Notes: generated by a model not told the origin, from the sequence alone. DNA of 64,000 nt from Methylorubrum salsuginis (GCF_900114375.1 NZ_FOSV01000001.1:1-64000), one strand, 5' to 3'; positions 35,543 through 45,068 are shown, counted from the stretch's first letter. Numbers and translations are program-made.

Positions 35543-35557
35543 TTAGCGAGGAGTTAA
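35543..35557 (-). promoter_or_regulatory. Near-consensus CtrA box upstream of fliF
   Basis: On the minus strand this reads TTAA-CTCCTCG-CTAA, followed by C. It matches the CtrA site TTAA-N7-TTAAC with one mismatch. It is 71 nt from the fliF GTG and lies after the terminator-like hairpin that ends sciP. In Caulobacter the fliF promoter is CtrA-activated. Confidence 0.6.
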
Positions 35558-35586
35558 TGCGCCGCGGCGGGCCGTCGAGAAACGAC

Positions 35587-35619
35587 GAAAGCCGCCTCGC
35601 GTCTCCGCAGGCGGCTTTC
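35587..35619 (-). terminator. Hairpin between sciP and fliF
   Basis: Perfect 11-bp arms GAAAGCCGCCT (35587-35597) and AGGCGGCTTTC (35609-35619) around an 11-nt loop. On the minus strand it is followed by GTCGTTTCTC, weakly T-rich. It lies 53 nt past the sciP stop and upstream of the CtrA box, so it probably isolates fliF transcription from sciP. Confidence 0.65.
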
Positions 35620-35672
35620 CGAAGGTCGATCACGCGGCAAGCCTCACACCAGCTTGACGCGCTTGAAGGGAA

Positions 35673-35948
35673 TCAATGCCGGTAGTGCTGGATTCGCGTG
35701 GTGCGCAGGCCCGCCAGACCGTGCTGGTCGATGGAGTACTGCCAGCTCAGGAACTCTTCGGTCGTCAGCGTATAGCGCTGGCAGGCCTCCTCCAGGCTGA
35801 GCAGGCCGCCGCGCACCGCGGCGACGACTTCGGCCTTGCGGCGGATGACCCAGCGGCGGGTGGAAACGGGGGGGAGATCGGCGATCGTCAGGGGGCTGCC
35901 GTCGGGCCCGATCACATACTTCACGCGCGGCCGGGGGGTCTCGGTCAT
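35673..35948 (-). CDS. sciP: SciP (DUF1153) CtrA-inhibitory protein
   Basis: A 91-residue DNA-binding protein of family DUF1153. VKYVIGPDGSPLTIADLPPV is followed by STRRWVIRRKAEVVAAVRGG, LLSLEEACQRYTLTTEEFLS and WQYSIDQHGLAGLRTTRIQH. In Caulobacter SciP binds CtrA at its promoters and blocks transcription of flagellar and other CtrA genes in early G1. The ATG at 35948 gives a start directly at the conserved core. It sits between flgD and fliF, a flagellar position I also recall for Caulobacter. A weaker CtrA-like site lies 53 nt upstream. Confidence 0.92.
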   Translation of the reverse strand: MTETPRPRVKYVIGPDGSPLTIADLPPVSTRRWVIRRKAEVVAAVRGGLLSLEEACQRYTLTTEEFLSWQYSIDQHGLAGLRTTRIQHYRH

Positions 35949-36000
35949 GATACGCTCTACACTCGACTGACCTGTCGAGAGGCAAGCTACTTGTGTCCGC

Positions 36001-36015
36001 TTAAAAGTTCTTGAA
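36001..36015. promoter_or_regulatory. Weak CtrA-like site upstream of sciP
   Basis: On the plus strand this reads TTAA-AAGTTCT-TGAA: one full half-site and one half-site with a single mismatch, at the right N7 spacing. It is 53 nt before the sciP ATG. CtrA activation of sciP is known in Caulobacter. Such a match is modest, but A/T runs are scarce in this genome, which adds some weight. Confidence 0.35.
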
Positions 36016-36078
36016 GCGGGTGCGTAGAATGCGATTCGTCGTTTTGGGGCAGGTGTGGACAACACGTGCTGCATCGCG

Positions 36079-36750
36079 CTAAGAGGCTGATGCAACAAGC
36101 GATTTGACCGCAGATGCCGGAACGCGGGACGAGCCGATCGTCAGCACCGGTTCAGTTCCGCTGAGGTCCACCCCGTCGACTTTGCCGCTCACCTTGGTGT
36201 CCACGGCGACCTTGGCGCCGGTGGCGTCGATGGCGTCGACCGTGATCGTGTACTGCCCGTCCTTGGCGGTGAGGCCGGACGCGGTGGCCCCGTTCCAGTC
36301 GAAGGTCTGGGTGCCGGCCTTGAGCGTCGTCGTCTTGGTGGCGACCACGCTGCCGTCCGATCCCTTGATGGTGACGATCGCCCGGGCCGCGGCGCGGGCC
36401 GGATTGAGGGTCCAGCTCGCCTTGCCGCCGGTCAGGTCGGTGGTGGCGCCGTCGGCCACGACCGAGCGGCCGATCAGGCTCGAGGTCGAGGCCGCGGCGG
36501 ACGCCTTCGAGCTCGCCAGGATGGTGCCGAGCTGGTCGTTGGTCTTGAGCTGCTGCTCGACGCCCGCGAACTGCACCAGCTGCTGGGTGAACTGGTTGGT
36601 GTCCATCGGGTCGAGGGGGTTCTGGTTCCTGAGCTGGGTGGTCAGCAGCGTGAGGAACTGGGTGAAGTTGCCCGCGATCGCCTTGGTGTCGGCCGTGGTC
36701 GTGGCCGTCGCGCTGGTGATGCTGGTGCTGCTGGCGATGCCCGCGGCCAT
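36079..36750 (-). CDS. flgD: Flagellar hook-capping protein FlgD
   Basis: A 223-residue scaffold that caps the growing hook. The conserved N-terminal motif is [20 protein letters not shown], then [20 protein letters not shown]. The C-terminal part is a beta-rich FLG/Tudor-like region ([40 protein letters not shown]). The length is typical. It begins 12 nt after fliK and ends 130 nt before sciP. Confidence 0.94.
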   Translation of the reverse strand: MAAGIASSTSITSATATTTADTKAIAGNFTQFLTLLTTQLRNQNPLDPMDTNQFTQQLVQFAGVEQQLKTNDQLGTILASSKASAAASTSSLIGRSVVADGATTDLTGGKASWTLNPARAAARAIVTIKGSDGSVVATKTTTLKAGTQTFDWNGATASGLTAKDGQYTITVDAIDATGAKVAVDTKVSGKVDGVDLSGTEPVLTIGSSRVPASAVKSLVASAS

Positions 36751-36762
36751 GGCGAAACAATC

Positions 36763-38244
36763 CTAGATGCGGAGGTCGAGGCCGCCGACTGCCCGCAGGC
36801 GGCGGAAGGTGGATGGATCGAGGGCGGTCGCGGCGGGGCGGTCGCTCGCGGCGCCCGCCGGGGTTCCGGGCGCACCGCCGCGCTCGGGCTCACGCCCGGA
36901 ACCCTGCCCGCTCTGGCCGTCGGCCTCGCCGCGCAGCGACAGGCCGATCCCCTCGGCGGCCTCGAAGCCGGCCTGCGCCAGCGCCTGCTGCAGCGCGCCC
37001 GCGTCGCGTTGGAGCAGGGCCAGGGTTTCGGGCCGCTCCACCGTGAGATGGGCTCGCGCCCGACCGGCCTCCCGGTCGAGGTCGAGCGACACCTCGATCG
37101 CACCGAGTTCGACCGGGTCGAGCCGGATCGCGAAGCGGGCGGCCCCGGCGAGCGTGCGCAGGCCGATGGTCATCGGCACGGCGCCGAGGGGGATCGGAGC
37201 GGGCAGGGCGGGGGTGTTCGCCGTGGCAGGCGCCGCTTCCGCGGCGGATGCGGCGCCGCCCGGCGCGGCGGCAGTGTGAGAGAGGGGGGAGGGGGAGGCC
37301 GCGGGTGCGGAGCCGGCCTCGCTGCCGCCTCCGGCCGCCACCAGGGCCGCCTCGAACGCCTTGGCCCCGGCACCGAGCGCATCGCCTTTGACCGCCTCCC
37401 CCGTGGCCGCCTCGTTCTTGCTCACATCGGACTTGCTCACGTCGTTCTTGACGGTTTCGGCTGTGGCGGTGCCGTCGGCCGCAGCCTCGCCGACGGGCAC
37501 GGCCGCCACGGCTTGGCCTCCCGAGGCGATCGCCTGCTCCGCCGTACCGGGCCGGTCCTCCACCGCCGTCCCGGCGGCCGGCGCGAGCGGGGCCGCAGCG
37601 GGGGTGAGAGGCGGCGTCGGCGTGGGGCCGGCAACGCCTTCGGGCGCGCGGTCGGTCGCGCCGGCCTCGTCCTCCGAGGTCGCGCGCGGGCCAGCCGCGT
37701 CCTTGCCCGTCGCCCCAGCGCCGGCGTCCCGTGCCACCCCCTCCGGTGCGGGGGCCGCCTCGGCCTCCGGATCGGCCCGCGCGGCGCCCCGCGCGTCGTC
37801 TCCTTGCGCCTTCGCCCCCCTCGCGGGGAGCGGCGCGGCTTCCTTGGTGGCGACCTTCGTGGTGTCCTTGCTCGTATCCTCGGCGGCCTCGGAGCGCGGC
37901 GCGGCCGCCTCGGCGACCGGCGCCTTGGCCGACGACGCGCGCTTCGCCGCCGCTCCGGCGAGGGCGGCCCGGCTCGCATCGTCAGCCCGGCGGGCCTCGC
38001 GCCCGGCCTCGATCTGGCGTGCATCGGCTCGGCGTGCGTCGGCTTGGCGTGTATCGACTCGGCGCGCGTCGGCGCGGGCATGGTCCTGCCGCGCGGCGGC
38101 GTTTCGCGCCTCCCCCCGTGCCGTGTCCAGGCGCTCCTGCGCGAGGCTGAAGCGCTCGCCGGTCCCGGCCACCCGCGTCGGCGCGGCCGGGCGCGCGGGC
38201 GCCCATGCCGCCCCCTCATTCCTGTCCGTGCGCGCGACCGTCAT
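36763..38244 (-). CDS. fliK: Flagellar hook-length control protein FliK
   Basis: A 493-residue molecular ruler that sets hook length and switches export specificity. Residues ~1-370 are low-complexity Ala/Asp/Lys/Pro sequence with repeats of the ARRADARQ type near the start ([20 protein letters not shown]). The C-terminal Flg_hook domain is conserved: [20 protein letters not shown], then [20 protein letters not shown], and a glycine-rich tail. The ATG at 38244 has GAGGTCGAGG upstream; an earlier ATG seven codons back is less likely. It is first in the fliK-flgD pair. Confidence 0.85.
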   Translation of the reverse strand: MTVARTDRNEGAAWAPARPAAPTRVAGTGERFSLAQERLDTARGEARNAAARQDHARADARRVDTRQADARRADARQIEAGREARRADDASRAALAGAAAKRASSAKAPVAEAAAPRSEAAEDTSKDTTKVATKEAAPLPARGAKAQGDDARGAARADPEAEAAPAPEGVARDAGAGATGKDAAGPRATSEDEAGATDRAPEGVAGPTPTPPLTPAAAPLAPAAGTAVEDRPGTAEQAIASGGQAVAAVPVGEAAADGTATAETVKNDVSKSDVSKNEAATGEAVKGDALGAGAKAFEAALVAAGGGSEAGSAPAASPSPLSHTAAAPGGAASAAEAAPATANTPALPAPIPLGAVPMTIGLRTLAGAARFAIRLDPVELGAIEVSLDLDREAGRARAHLTVERPETLALLQRDAGALQQALAQAGFEAAEGIGLSLRGEADGQSGQGSGREPERGGAPGTPAGAASDRPAATALDPSTFRRLRAVGGLDLRI

Positions 38245-38508
38245 GCCTCGACCTCGTTCCGACAAGCCACGCGCAAGCCGCGCGCCAGACGGCGGATTCG
38301 GGCAAATCCCTCCCGGATCGAACGAATTTTTCGAGACGTCTCGGTCCGTCCGGCCGAGACCGATCCAAAGATGCCGCCCATCCGGCAGCTTTTGCCGGTC
38401 TCCCGTCCCTGGAAAACCGGGACCGGGATCGCTATAGACTCCCGCACACGCGCCGGGCCCTCAGCCCGCCCGCGCCCTCGCGACGGCCCGCACGGGCCCA
38501 TCACGGCC

Positions 38509-39666
38509 ATGAACTCGCTCGATCTCCCGAAGCCCCCGCACGAGACGCGCGTCGTCGTCGCCATGTCGGGCGGCGTCGATTCCTCGGTGGTGGCCGGGCT
38601 GCTGAAGCGCGAGGGCTACGATGTCGTCGGCGTCACCCTCCAGCTCTACGACCACGGCGCCGCGACCCATCGCAAGGGTGCCTGCTGCGCCGGTCGCGAC
38701 ATCCACGACGCCCGCACCGTCGCCGAGACGCTGGGCATTCCCCACTACGTCCTCGATTACGAGGACCGCTTCCGCGAGTCGGTGATCGACCGCTTCGCCG
38801 AGAGCTACCTGTCGGGCGAGACGCCGATCCCCTGCGTCGAGTGCAACCGCTCGGTGAAGTTCCGCGATCTGCTGGGCATGGCCCGCGATCTCGGCGCCGA
38901 GGCGCTCGCCACCGGCCACTACGTCGCGAGCCGGCCCGCGGCCGACGGTGGGCGTGCCCTCTACCGCGCCCTCGATCCGGCCCGCGACCAGAGCTACTTC
39001 CTCTACGCCACCACGCCCGAGCAGCTGGCCTTCCTGCGGTTTCCGCTGGGCGAGCGCCCCAAGGACGAAACCCGCGCGCTCGCCCGCGAACTCGGTCTGG
39101 CGGTCGCCGACAAGGCCGACAGCCAGGACATCTGCTTCGTGCCGCAGGGCGGCTACGCCGACGTGATCGCCAAGCTCAGGCCCGAGGCGACCCGCCCCGG
39201 CGCCATCGTCGATCTGGAGGGCCGCCAGCTCGGCGAGCACCAGGGCATCGTCCACTACACCGTCGGCCAGCGCCGGGGCCTGAAGCTCTCCGTCGGCGAG
39301 CCGCTCTACGTCGTGCGGCTGGAGCCCGAGACCGCCCGCGTCGTCGTCGGCCCCCGCGCCGCGCTCGCCACCCGCCGCATCCGCCTGACCGACCTCAACT
39401 GGCTCGGCGAGGGCGCCCCCGAAACGCTGACCGACCTGCCGGTGGCGGTGCGGGTGCGCTCCACCCGCGAGCCGCGCCCCGCCCGCCTGTCGTGGAACGG
39501 CGCGGAAGGCTATGCCGAGGTCGAACTCGCCGCCCCCGAGGACGGCGTCTCGCCGGGTCAGGCCTGCGTGATCTACGCCGATGACGGCCCCCGGGCCCGC
39601 GTGCTCGGCGGCGGCACCATCAGGCGCATCGGCGCGTTGCAAGCCGGGACGGCCGAGGCGGCCTGA
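38509..39666 (+). CDS. mnmA: tRNA-specific 2-thiouridylase
   Basis: MnmA adds sulfur to the wobble U34 of tRNAs for Lys, Glu and Gln. The protein has 385 residues. The PP-loop ATP motif is [20 protein letters not shown]. The catalytic Cys pair is in [14 protein letters not shown] and [18 protein letters not shown] and [16 protein letters not shown] are family motifs. The ATG at 38509 has no strong ribosome-binding site, but homology starts shortly after it. It diverges from fliK across 264 bp that show no gene. Confidence 0.95.
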   Translation: MNSLDLPKPPHETRVVVAMSGGVDSSVVAGLLKREGYDVVGVTLQLYDHGAATHRKGACCAGRDIHDARTVAETLGIPHYVLDYEDRFRESVIDRFAESYLSGETPIPCVECNRSVKFRDLLGMARDLGAEALATGHYVASRPAADGGRALYRALDPARDQSYFLYATTPEQLAFLRFPLGERPKDETRALARELGLAVADKADSQDICFVPQGGYADVIAKLRPEATRPGAIVDLEGRQLGEHQGIVHYTVGQRRGLKLSVGEPLYVVRLEPETARVVVGPRAALATRRIRLTDLNWLGEGAPETLTDLPVAVRVRSTREPRPARLSWNGAEGYAEVELAAPEDGVSPGQACVIYADDGPRARVLGGGTIRRIGALQAGTAEAA

Positions 39667-39789
39667 TGGGGGCTGTCGTGCAGCGCCCGTCGCAATCCGG
39701 TTTTCCGATATCTTTATCCTCCGCGCCGTCCGGGCTTGCGTCCGGTTCGCGGCGCGACGGGACGATCTGACAAAAGGGTCACGCACGAG

Positions 39790-40446
39790 ATGCTGAACCA
39801 GCGGGCGCCCGAGGCCGGGCCGACCACCGACCTGATGCGCAAGGCCTATGCCCGCTGGGCGCCGGTCTACGACGTGGTCTACGACAAGCTCACCGAGCCC
39901 GCCGCCCGCGCCGCCGTCCAGGCCGCCATCGCCCACGGGCCGCGGGTGCTGGAGGCCGGCGTCGGCACCGGCCTGTCGCTGGGCTACTACCCGCGCGACA
40001 GCTTCGTCTGCGGCGTCGATCTCTCCGAGGACATGCTCAAGCGCGCGGGTCGCAAGGTCGCCCGCCGCGGGCTGACCCACGTCAAGGGCCTGCAGGTCAT
40101 GGACGTGTGCCGCCTCGGCTATGCCGATGCCAGCTTCGACGCGGTGGTGGCGCAGTTCCTCATCACCCTGGTGCCGGACCCGGAAGCCGCGCTCACCGAG
40201 TTCCTGCGGGTGGTGCGCCCCGGCGGCGGCATCGTGCTCGCCAACCATTTCGGCCAGTCGAACGGGCCGGTCGCCCGCGTCGAGGAGATCGTCGCCCCGC
40301 TCTGCACCAAGATCGGCTGGTCCTCCGACTTCAAGGCCACCCGCATCGAGGCCTGGGCCCGCCGCAACGGCGTCGAGGTGATGGGCCTCGCTCCGACCTT
40401 CCCCGGCGGCTTCTTCAAGATCCTGCGGATGCGCAAGCCCGGGTGA
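39790..40446 (+). CDS. pmtA: Class-I SAM methyltransferase, probable phosphatidylethanolamine N-methyltransferase
   Basis: A 218-residue methyltransferase. AYARWAPVYDVVYDKLTEPA leads into motif I VLEAGVGTGLSLGYYP, then CGVDLSEDML, DASFDAVVAQFLITLVPDPE, and LRVVRPGGGIVLANHFGQSN. The N-terminal YDxxY and the size match PmtA-type enzymes that convert phosphatidylethanolamine to phosphatidylcholine in alphaproteobacteria. A UbiE-like role is the main alternative. The ATG at 39790 is chosen; the upstream in-frame sequence looks untranslated. Confidence 0.68.
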   Translation: MLNQRAPEAGPTTDLMRKAYARWAPVYDVVYDKLTEPAARAAVQAAIAHGPRVLEAGVGTGLSLGYYPRDSFVCGVDLSEDMLKRAGRKVARRGLTHVKGLQVMDVCRLGYADASFDAVVAQFLITLVPDPEAALTEFLRVVRPGGGIVLANHFGQSNGPVARVEEIVAPLCTKIGWSSDFKATRIEAWARRNGVEVMGLAPTFPGGFFKILRMRKPG

Positions 40447-40455
40447 TGAGTGTGC

Positions 40456-40571
40456 CCGGGATACCGAAGGGATCATCCCTTCGGCGGGGCGCCGGGGCAG
40501 AGCCCCGGCTTCCCTCTCGACCAGGGCTCTGCCCTGGACCCGCGAAAGGACGCGTCCTTTCGAATCCCGTG
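40456..40571. repeat. Family-4 intergenic repeat (copy 2)
   Basis: Shares motifs with 30111-30230 in the same order: GGCGCCGGGGCAGAGCCCCG, CCAGGGCTCTGCCCTGGACC and CGCGAAAGGACGCGTCCTTT. It contains two strong stems, CGGGGC.GCCCCG-like and CGAAAGGACGCGTCCTTTCG. It fills the gap between the methyltransferase and the VTT protein. Confidence 0.65.
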
Positions 40572-40579
40572 ATTTTGCG

Positions 40580-41356
40580 ATGAGCGGAGCCGGTCCCCGT
40601 CGCGCTTGGCTGCGCTGGCTGCCGCTCGTGGTGCTGCTGGCCCTGTCCCTCGGGATCGCCGCCGCCGGCGGCTCGCGCCTGCTCGATCTCGACCGCATCG
40701 CCGAGGCCCGCGCCGCGCTCCAGGCCGCCGTCGCCGAGGACCGGGCGCAGGCGATCGGGCTCATGGCCCTCGTCTTCATCGCGGGGGTGGTCGTCTCGAT
40801 CCCCGCCGTCACCGTGGCGCTGACCGCCCTGTCCGGCCTCCTGTTCGGCACGCTGACCGGCGCCCTGATCTCGATCGGTTCGGCGACCACGGGGGCGATG
40901 ATCGTGTTCTCGATCGGGCGCCTCGCCGCGGGCGACCTGATCCGCCGTAAAGCCGGGCCCCGCCTCGGGCGCTTCGCCGAAGGCTTCCGCCGCGACGGAT
41001 TCGGCTATGTCCTCACCTTGCGGCTCCTGCCGATCTTTCCCTTCTGGATGACCAACCTGACGCCCGCGGCCTTCGGCGTGTCGTTCCGCAGCTTCTTCCT
41101 CGCCACCGTGCTCGGCTTGACCCCCGGCGCCTTCATTTTCTCCGGTCTCGGCGCCGGCCTCGACGAGCTGTTCACCGCCCGCGAGGCGACCCGCACGGCC
41201 TGCCTCGATGCGGGCGGCTCGGACTGCGCCGTCGGCCTCGAATTGCGCTCCCTGGTGAGCCCGACCCTGATCGCCGCGCTCGCGGGGCTCGCGGCCTTCG
41301 CCCTTCTGTCGGTTTATCTACGCAGACGTCTTGAGCGGCGGACGCTCCGAGCATAA
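40580..41356 (+). CDS. TVP38/TMEM64 family (VTT-domain) membrane protein
   Basis: A 258-residue inner-membrane protein with about six helices. WLPLVVLLALSLGIAAAGGS opens it, then the VTT/SNARE-associated core: ALTALSGLLFGTLTGALISI, then GSATTGAMIVFSIGRLAAGD and LRLLPIFPFWMTNLTPAAFG. It ends with a helix (AALAGLAAFALLSVYLRRRL). This superfamily (DedA/VTT) is implicated in lipid scrambling or transport; the role here is not defined. It begins nine bases after a family-4 repeat. Confidence 0.85.
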   Translation: MSGAGPRRAWLRWLPLVVLLALSLGIAAAGGSRLLDLDRIAEARAALQAAVAEDRAQAIGLMALVFIAGVVVSIPAVTVALTALSGLLFGTLTGALISIGSATTGAMIVFSIGRLAAGDLIRRKAGPRLGRFAEGFRRDGFGYVLTLRLLPIFPFWMTNLTPAAFGVSFRSFFLATVLGLTPGAFIFSGLGAGLDELFTAREATRTACLDAGGSDCAVGLELRSLVSPTLIAALAGLAAFALLSVYLRRRLERRTLRA

Positions 41357-41468
41357 GACTTGTGCACAAGCGAGTGGCGCACGCCCCTCGCCCCGGGCGC
41401 CTCGGCCAGAGGTCAGGCCGGGCGAGGGATGCGCCGCTCAGATCGACAGCCACAACGACGGGTGACGC

Positions 41469-43040
41469 TTGAGACGGCCCCGCTTTCCGTTCTCGCGCCG
41501 GGCTGGCACCCCGGAGCGGACGGACCGGCACGAACCGGCGGCTTTGGCCGCCCTTCCCGTGCCCCTGACCCTGCATTGTGAGACCTCGGCCGGGACTGCG
41601 ACGACGGGGGGAGCATCCCGCTTCCGTCCGGCCTTGCGCCTGGGCCTGTCCGGCCGGTTGTTCCTGCTCACCGTGGCCTTCGTGGTCCTGGCCGAGATCC
41701 TGGTCTTCGTGCCGCTGCTGGCGAGCTACCGCCAGTCGCGCCTGTCCGACCGGGTGGCGGCGGCCCAGATCGCCGCCCTGGTGCTGCGGGCCGCCCCCGA
41801 GGGGAACGTCTCCGACGACCTCGCCCGGCGCCTGCTGGCGGAATTGGGGGCGCGGGCCGTCGCCGTGCGCGACGGCGAGGCGTGGCGGCTGCTTTCCGTC
41901 GAGCCGATGCCCGAGACCGTCGCAGAGACCGTGGATCTGCGCGAGCAGGACTGGGCGGGCGCCATCCGCGGCGCCTTCCGCACCCTGCTGTTTCCCGCCG
42001 ACGCGCCGATCCGGGCGGTCGGGAACGGCCGCAGCGGCGTCGGGGCGGTCGAGGTTCTGGTCGACGAGGCGCCCCTGCGCCACCGGCTCATCGCCTTCGC
42101 GCTGCGCCTGCTCACCGCCTGCGCCGTCATCGCGGCGCTCGCCGCCGGCCTCGTGTTCTTCGTCCTGCAGCGGACCATCGTGCGGCCGGTCCTGCGGCTC
42201 GCGCGCAACATCGCGTCCTTCGCCGACGATCCCGAGCGGCCCGACCGTCCGACCTCCCGCTCGCGCCGCACCGACGAGATCGGGCAGGCCGAGACCGCGC
42301 TCGCCCGGATGGAGGTCGCGCTCGGCGGCGAGTTGCGCCAGAAGCGGCGGCTGGCCGAACTCGGCCTCTCGGTGAGCAAGATCAACCACGAACTGCGCAA
42401 CCTGCTCACCACCGCTCAGCTGCTGGGCGACCGGTTCGAGACCTCCTCCGATCCGCTGGTGCAGCGCGTGGCGCCCCGGCTCGTCGCGACCCTCGACCGG
42501 GCGATCCGCTTCTGCGAGGCGACGCTGGCCTACGGCCGGGCGACCGAGCCCAACGCCCAGCGCCGCATGGTGGCGTTGGCGCCTCTCCTCGACGAGTTGA
42601 CGGATCTCGGCGGCCTGATGCCGGCCGCGGGCGTGCAGGTGAGCGTGCGCGCCTCCGACGACCTCGAGATCGATGCCGATCCCGAACAGCTCCTGCGGGC
42701 GCTGACCAACCTCGTGCGCAACGCGGTCCAGGCCCATGCGGCGGCGCGCACGCAGGGCGCCCATGTCGAGATCGAGGGGTTTCGCGATGGCCCCCGCGGC
42801 TCGGGGCGGGTGACGATCCTCGTCTCCGACAACGGGCCCGGCGTACCGCCCCGCGCGCGGGCCAACCTGTTCGCCGCCTTCCAGGGCTCGACCCGCCCCG
42901 GCGGCACGGGCTTAGGCCTCGCCATCGCCTCGGAGCTGATCCGCCTCAACGGCGGTACGCTGGGCCTCGACGAGACCGCGAACGGCGCCTGCTTCCGCAT
43001 CGTCATCCCGGATCGGGCGGCGCAGGCCAAGGCGGCGTAG
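41469..43040 (+). CDS. Membrane sensor histidine kinase (orphan)
   Basis: A 523-residue kinase. A first membrane helix lies near 57-86 (LFLLTVAFVVLAEILVFVPL), a periplasmic loop of ~130 residues follows, then a second helix (LLTACAVIAALAAGLVFFVL) and a HAMP-like region (RTIVRPVLRLARNI). HisKA carries His307 in SKINHELRNLLTT. The ATPase boxes are ALTNLVRNAVQA, VSDNGPGVP and GGTGLGLAIASEL. The start is uncertain: TTG at 41469 is used, and GTG at 41559 is an alternative that keeps both helices. No response regulator adjoins. Confidence 0.8.
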   Translation: MRRPRFPFSRRAGTPERTDRHEPAALAALPVPLTLHCETSAGTATTGGASRFRPALRLGLSGRLFLLTVAFVVLAEILVFVPLLASYRQSRLSDRVAAAQIAALVLRAAPEGNVSDDLARRLLAELGARAVAVRDGEAWRLLSVEPMPETVAETVDLREQDWAGAIRGAFRTLLFPADAPIRAVGNGRSGVGAVEVLVDEAPLRHRLIAFALRLLTACAVIAALAAGLVFFVLQRTIVRPVLRLARNIASFADDPERPDRPTSRSRRTDEIGQAETALARMEVALGGELRQKRRLAELGLSVSKINHELRNLLTTAQLLGDRFETSSDPLVQRVAPRLVATLDRAIRFCEATLAYGRATEPNAQRRMVALAPLLDELTDLGGLMPAAGVQVSVRASDDLEIDADPEQLLRALTNLVRNAVQAHAAARTQGAHVEIEGFRDGPRGSGRVTILVSDNGPGVPPRARANLFAAFQGSTRPGGTGLGLAIASELIRLNGGTLGLDETANGACFRIVIPDRAAQAKAA

Positions 43041-43100
43041 GAACGACGGCGGGGGACGCGGGCGGCGTGAACGCGGCGTCGGAAGCCGCGTGAGCGCCGC

Positions 43101-44114
43101 CTACTCGGCCGCGGCCAGCGTCACCTCCGGCACCGGCACGCCGATGTCGCGAAGCAGCGCGGCGTCCTCGTCCGCCTCGTTGTTGGCGGTGGTGAGCAGG
43201 CGCTCGCCGTAGAAGATCGAATTGGCGCCGGCCAGGAAGCACAGGATCTGCGCCTCGCGGGTCAGGCTCTTGCGGCCGGCGCTGAGGCGCACGCGGGCCT
43301 TCGGCATGACGATGCGGGCGGTGGCGCACATCCGCACGAGGTCGAGCGGGTCGATCGGCGGGCGGTCCTCCAGCGGCGTGCCCTCGACGGCGACGAGCGC
43401 GTTGATCGGCACGCTCTCCGGATGCGGCGCGTGGTTGGCGAGCACCAAGAGCATCTCGGCCCGGTCGCGCACCCGCTCGCCCATGCCGACGATGCCGCCG
43501 CAGCAGACGCCGATCCCGGCCTCGCGCACGTGCTCCAGCGTCTGGAGCCGGTCCTCGTAGGTCCGCGTCGAGATGATGTCGCCGTAGAATTCGGGGCCGG
43601 TGTCGAGGTTGTGGTTGTAGGAGGTGAGCCCCGCTTCCGCGAGGCGCTGCGCCTGGCTCTGCGTCAGCATGCCGAGCGTCACGCAGGCTTCCATCCCGAG
43701 GCCGCGCACGCCGCGCACCATCTCCAGCACCGCGTCGAACTCAGGCCCGTCCTTCGGCTTGCGCCACGCCGCGCCCATACAGAAGCGGTGCGCCCCGTTG
43801 GCCTTGGCCGCAGCCGCCTCCTTCAGCACCGCGTCCACCGGCATCAGCCGCTCGCGGGGCAGGTTGGCGCCCTTGTGGTGGGCCGATTGCGGGCAATAGG
43901 CGCAATCCTCGGGGCAGCCGCCGGTCTTGATCGACAAGAGCGCCGCCCGCTGGATGTCGGCCGGGTCGTTGTGCGCCCGATGCACGAGGCCCGCCCGATG
44001 CACGAGATCGAGCAGCGGTAGGTCGTGGATCGCCTGGATCTCGGACAGCGTCCAGTCGTGGCGGATCGCGGCCGGGGCGGCGGAAGAGGTGAGGGGGACC
44101 ACGGTGTCGCTCAT
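43101..44114 (-). CDS. bioB: Biotin synthase
   Basis: A radical-SAM enzyme inserting sulfur into dethiobiotin. The protein has 337 residues. The SAM cluster motif is CPEDCAYC with Cys67, Cys71 and Cys74, followed by PQSAHH. Family motifs are [51 protein letters not shown] and [11 protein letters not shown]. The ATG at 44114 is chosen. Other biotin genes (bioF, bioD, bioA) are not in the window. I saw no BioR-type TTATAGATAA operator upstream. Confidence 0.95.
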   Translation of the reverse strand: MSDTVVPLTSSAAPAAIRHDWTLSEIQAIHDLPLLDLVHRAGLVHRAHNDPADIQRAALLSIKTGGCPEDCAYCPQSAHHKGANLPRERLMPVDAVLKEAAAAKANGAHRFCMGAAWRKPKDGPEFDAVLEMVRGVRGLGMEACVTLGMLTQSQAQRLAEAGLTSYNHNLDTGPEFYGDIISTRTYEDRLQTLEHVREAGIGVCCGGIVGMGERVRDRAEMLLVLANHAPHPESVPINALVAVEGTPLEDRPPIDPLDLVRMCATARIVMPKARVRLSAGRKSLTREAQILCFLAGANSIFYGERLLTTANNEADEDAALLRDIGVPVPEVTLAAAE

Positions 44115-44341
44115 GAACACCTTTGAGAGCGAAGGCGGGGGAAAAATCAAGCCTTGCCGTTGGGCGTCCTTCTCGCGAGGCGCGCGGCTTCCCCGTATCG
44201 CCCAACCGGTTCCCGGCCCGGATCGAGATCGCGGGGAGAGATGAGATCCGAGGAGATCGAGCCCGCCACGGTGCAGGATGGCTCCGTCGATCGAAATGCC
44301 TCCACATTGCAATCAGAGGGTGCGCCTTTTAGAGGTGCCTG

Positions 44342-44728
44342 GTGTGGCTGGGACTTCCGATTCATGCCTCTCTCAAGACATCCTGCGCAGCGGCCCTCGT
44401 CGCGCTGATCTCGCTCCCGGCAGGGGCAAAGCAACTCTGCGGGCGGCAGGTTCTACCCTTCGACGCGATGCTGGCCGCCATCAAGTCCGATCCGGGGACC
44501 GAGGTGGTGCGCGATACCGCCTCGTTCGTCCAGATCGACGACCAAAAGCGGAGGATCGCCTGGACGCTCTGGAGGGCCAAGGAGCACCAGCCGGCCGCCT
44601 ATCAGTGCCTGCGGATCATCGAGGTGGGCGGACATACGGAGATCCACGTGTCGGCCGAATGTAACGGGTGGCCCCCCTCTTGCCAGGATCTGGTCGGCCG
44701 CCTCCTCTCGGAAACCGCACCTCCTTGA
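44342..44728 (+). CDS. Secreted small protein, unknown function
   Basis: A 128-residue protein with a likely signal peptide (MWLGLPIHASLKTSCAAALV, then ALISLPAGAKQ). The mature part has four cysteines (LCGRQ, YQCLR, AECNGWPPSC) that could form disulfides, and a short Asp/Glu-rich region (IDDQKRRIAWTLWRAKEHQP). No domain is recognised. The GTG at 44342 has AGAGG six bases upstream. It lies immediately before the truncated FAH copy, so it may belong to the same acquired segment as the sulfotransferase. Confidence 0.6.
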   Translation: MWLGLPIHASLKTSCAAALVALISLPAGAKQLCGRQVLPFDAMLAAIKSDPGTEVVRDTASFVQIDDQKRRIAWTLWRAKEHQPAAYQCLRIIEVGGHTEIHVSAECNGWPPSCQDLVGRLLSETAPP

Positions 44729-45068
44729 GATCGGTCGTCAGTTCGTCGGCTCGCCCGCGGCGACCTTCGCGGTCCAGTCGTCGAAGGCCACCACCCGCTG
44801 GCGCTGCTCGCCCAAACGATCGATGCGCAGCACCATCTCGTCGTCGCTCTTGAGGTAGCGCGGCGGCTTCATGCCGAGCCCCACGCCCGGGGGCGTGCCG
44901 GTGGTGATGACGTCGCCGGGCTCGAGCATCATGAAGTGCGAGACGTAGGCCACGATCTGCGCCACGTCGAAGATCATGGTCGCGGTCGAACCGGTCTGCA
45001 TCCGCCGCCCGTTGAGGTCGAGGCTCATGCCGAGGTTCTTCAGATCGGGAATCTCGTCGAGTGTCACC
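44729..45068. repeat. Direct repeat, left copy (FAH 3' end)
   Basis: About 340 bp that align with 46041-46380 without gaps, with about 17 mismatches by eye. The two copies are in the same orientation and bracket the sulfotransferase gene. The match is strong across the FAH coding tail and drops off on both sides. Confidence 0.9.
44738..45067 (-). pseudogene. 5'-truncated fumarylacetoacetate-hydrolase-family gene
   Basis: Encodes only the last 109 residues of the 294-residue protein at 46050-46934, from TLDEIPDLKNLGMSLDLNG to the end KVAAGEPTN. It differs at four residues from the intact copy after its first codon (N/T, T/A, K/R, R/G). The N-terminal 185 residues, including part of the metal site, are missing; beyond 45068 the sequence is unrelated. 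A GTG could start the frame but a functional product is unlikely. Few changes and no stops mean the truncation is recent or the donor was close. Confidence 0.85.

Noticed and set aside
36763..38244. fliK low-complexity repeats as a CRISPR or tandem-repeat array
   Set aside because: The repeats are short, imperfect and in frame, as expected for the FliK ruler region.
37009..38508. An N-terminal extension of mnmA running antisense through fliK
   Set aside because: MnmA homology begins near 38509; the extension is the complement of fliK's repetitive coding sequence.
44738..45067. The truncated FAH copy as a functional small protein
   Set aside because: It lacks the first 185 residues, including active-site parts, and its only start is a GTG at the break point.
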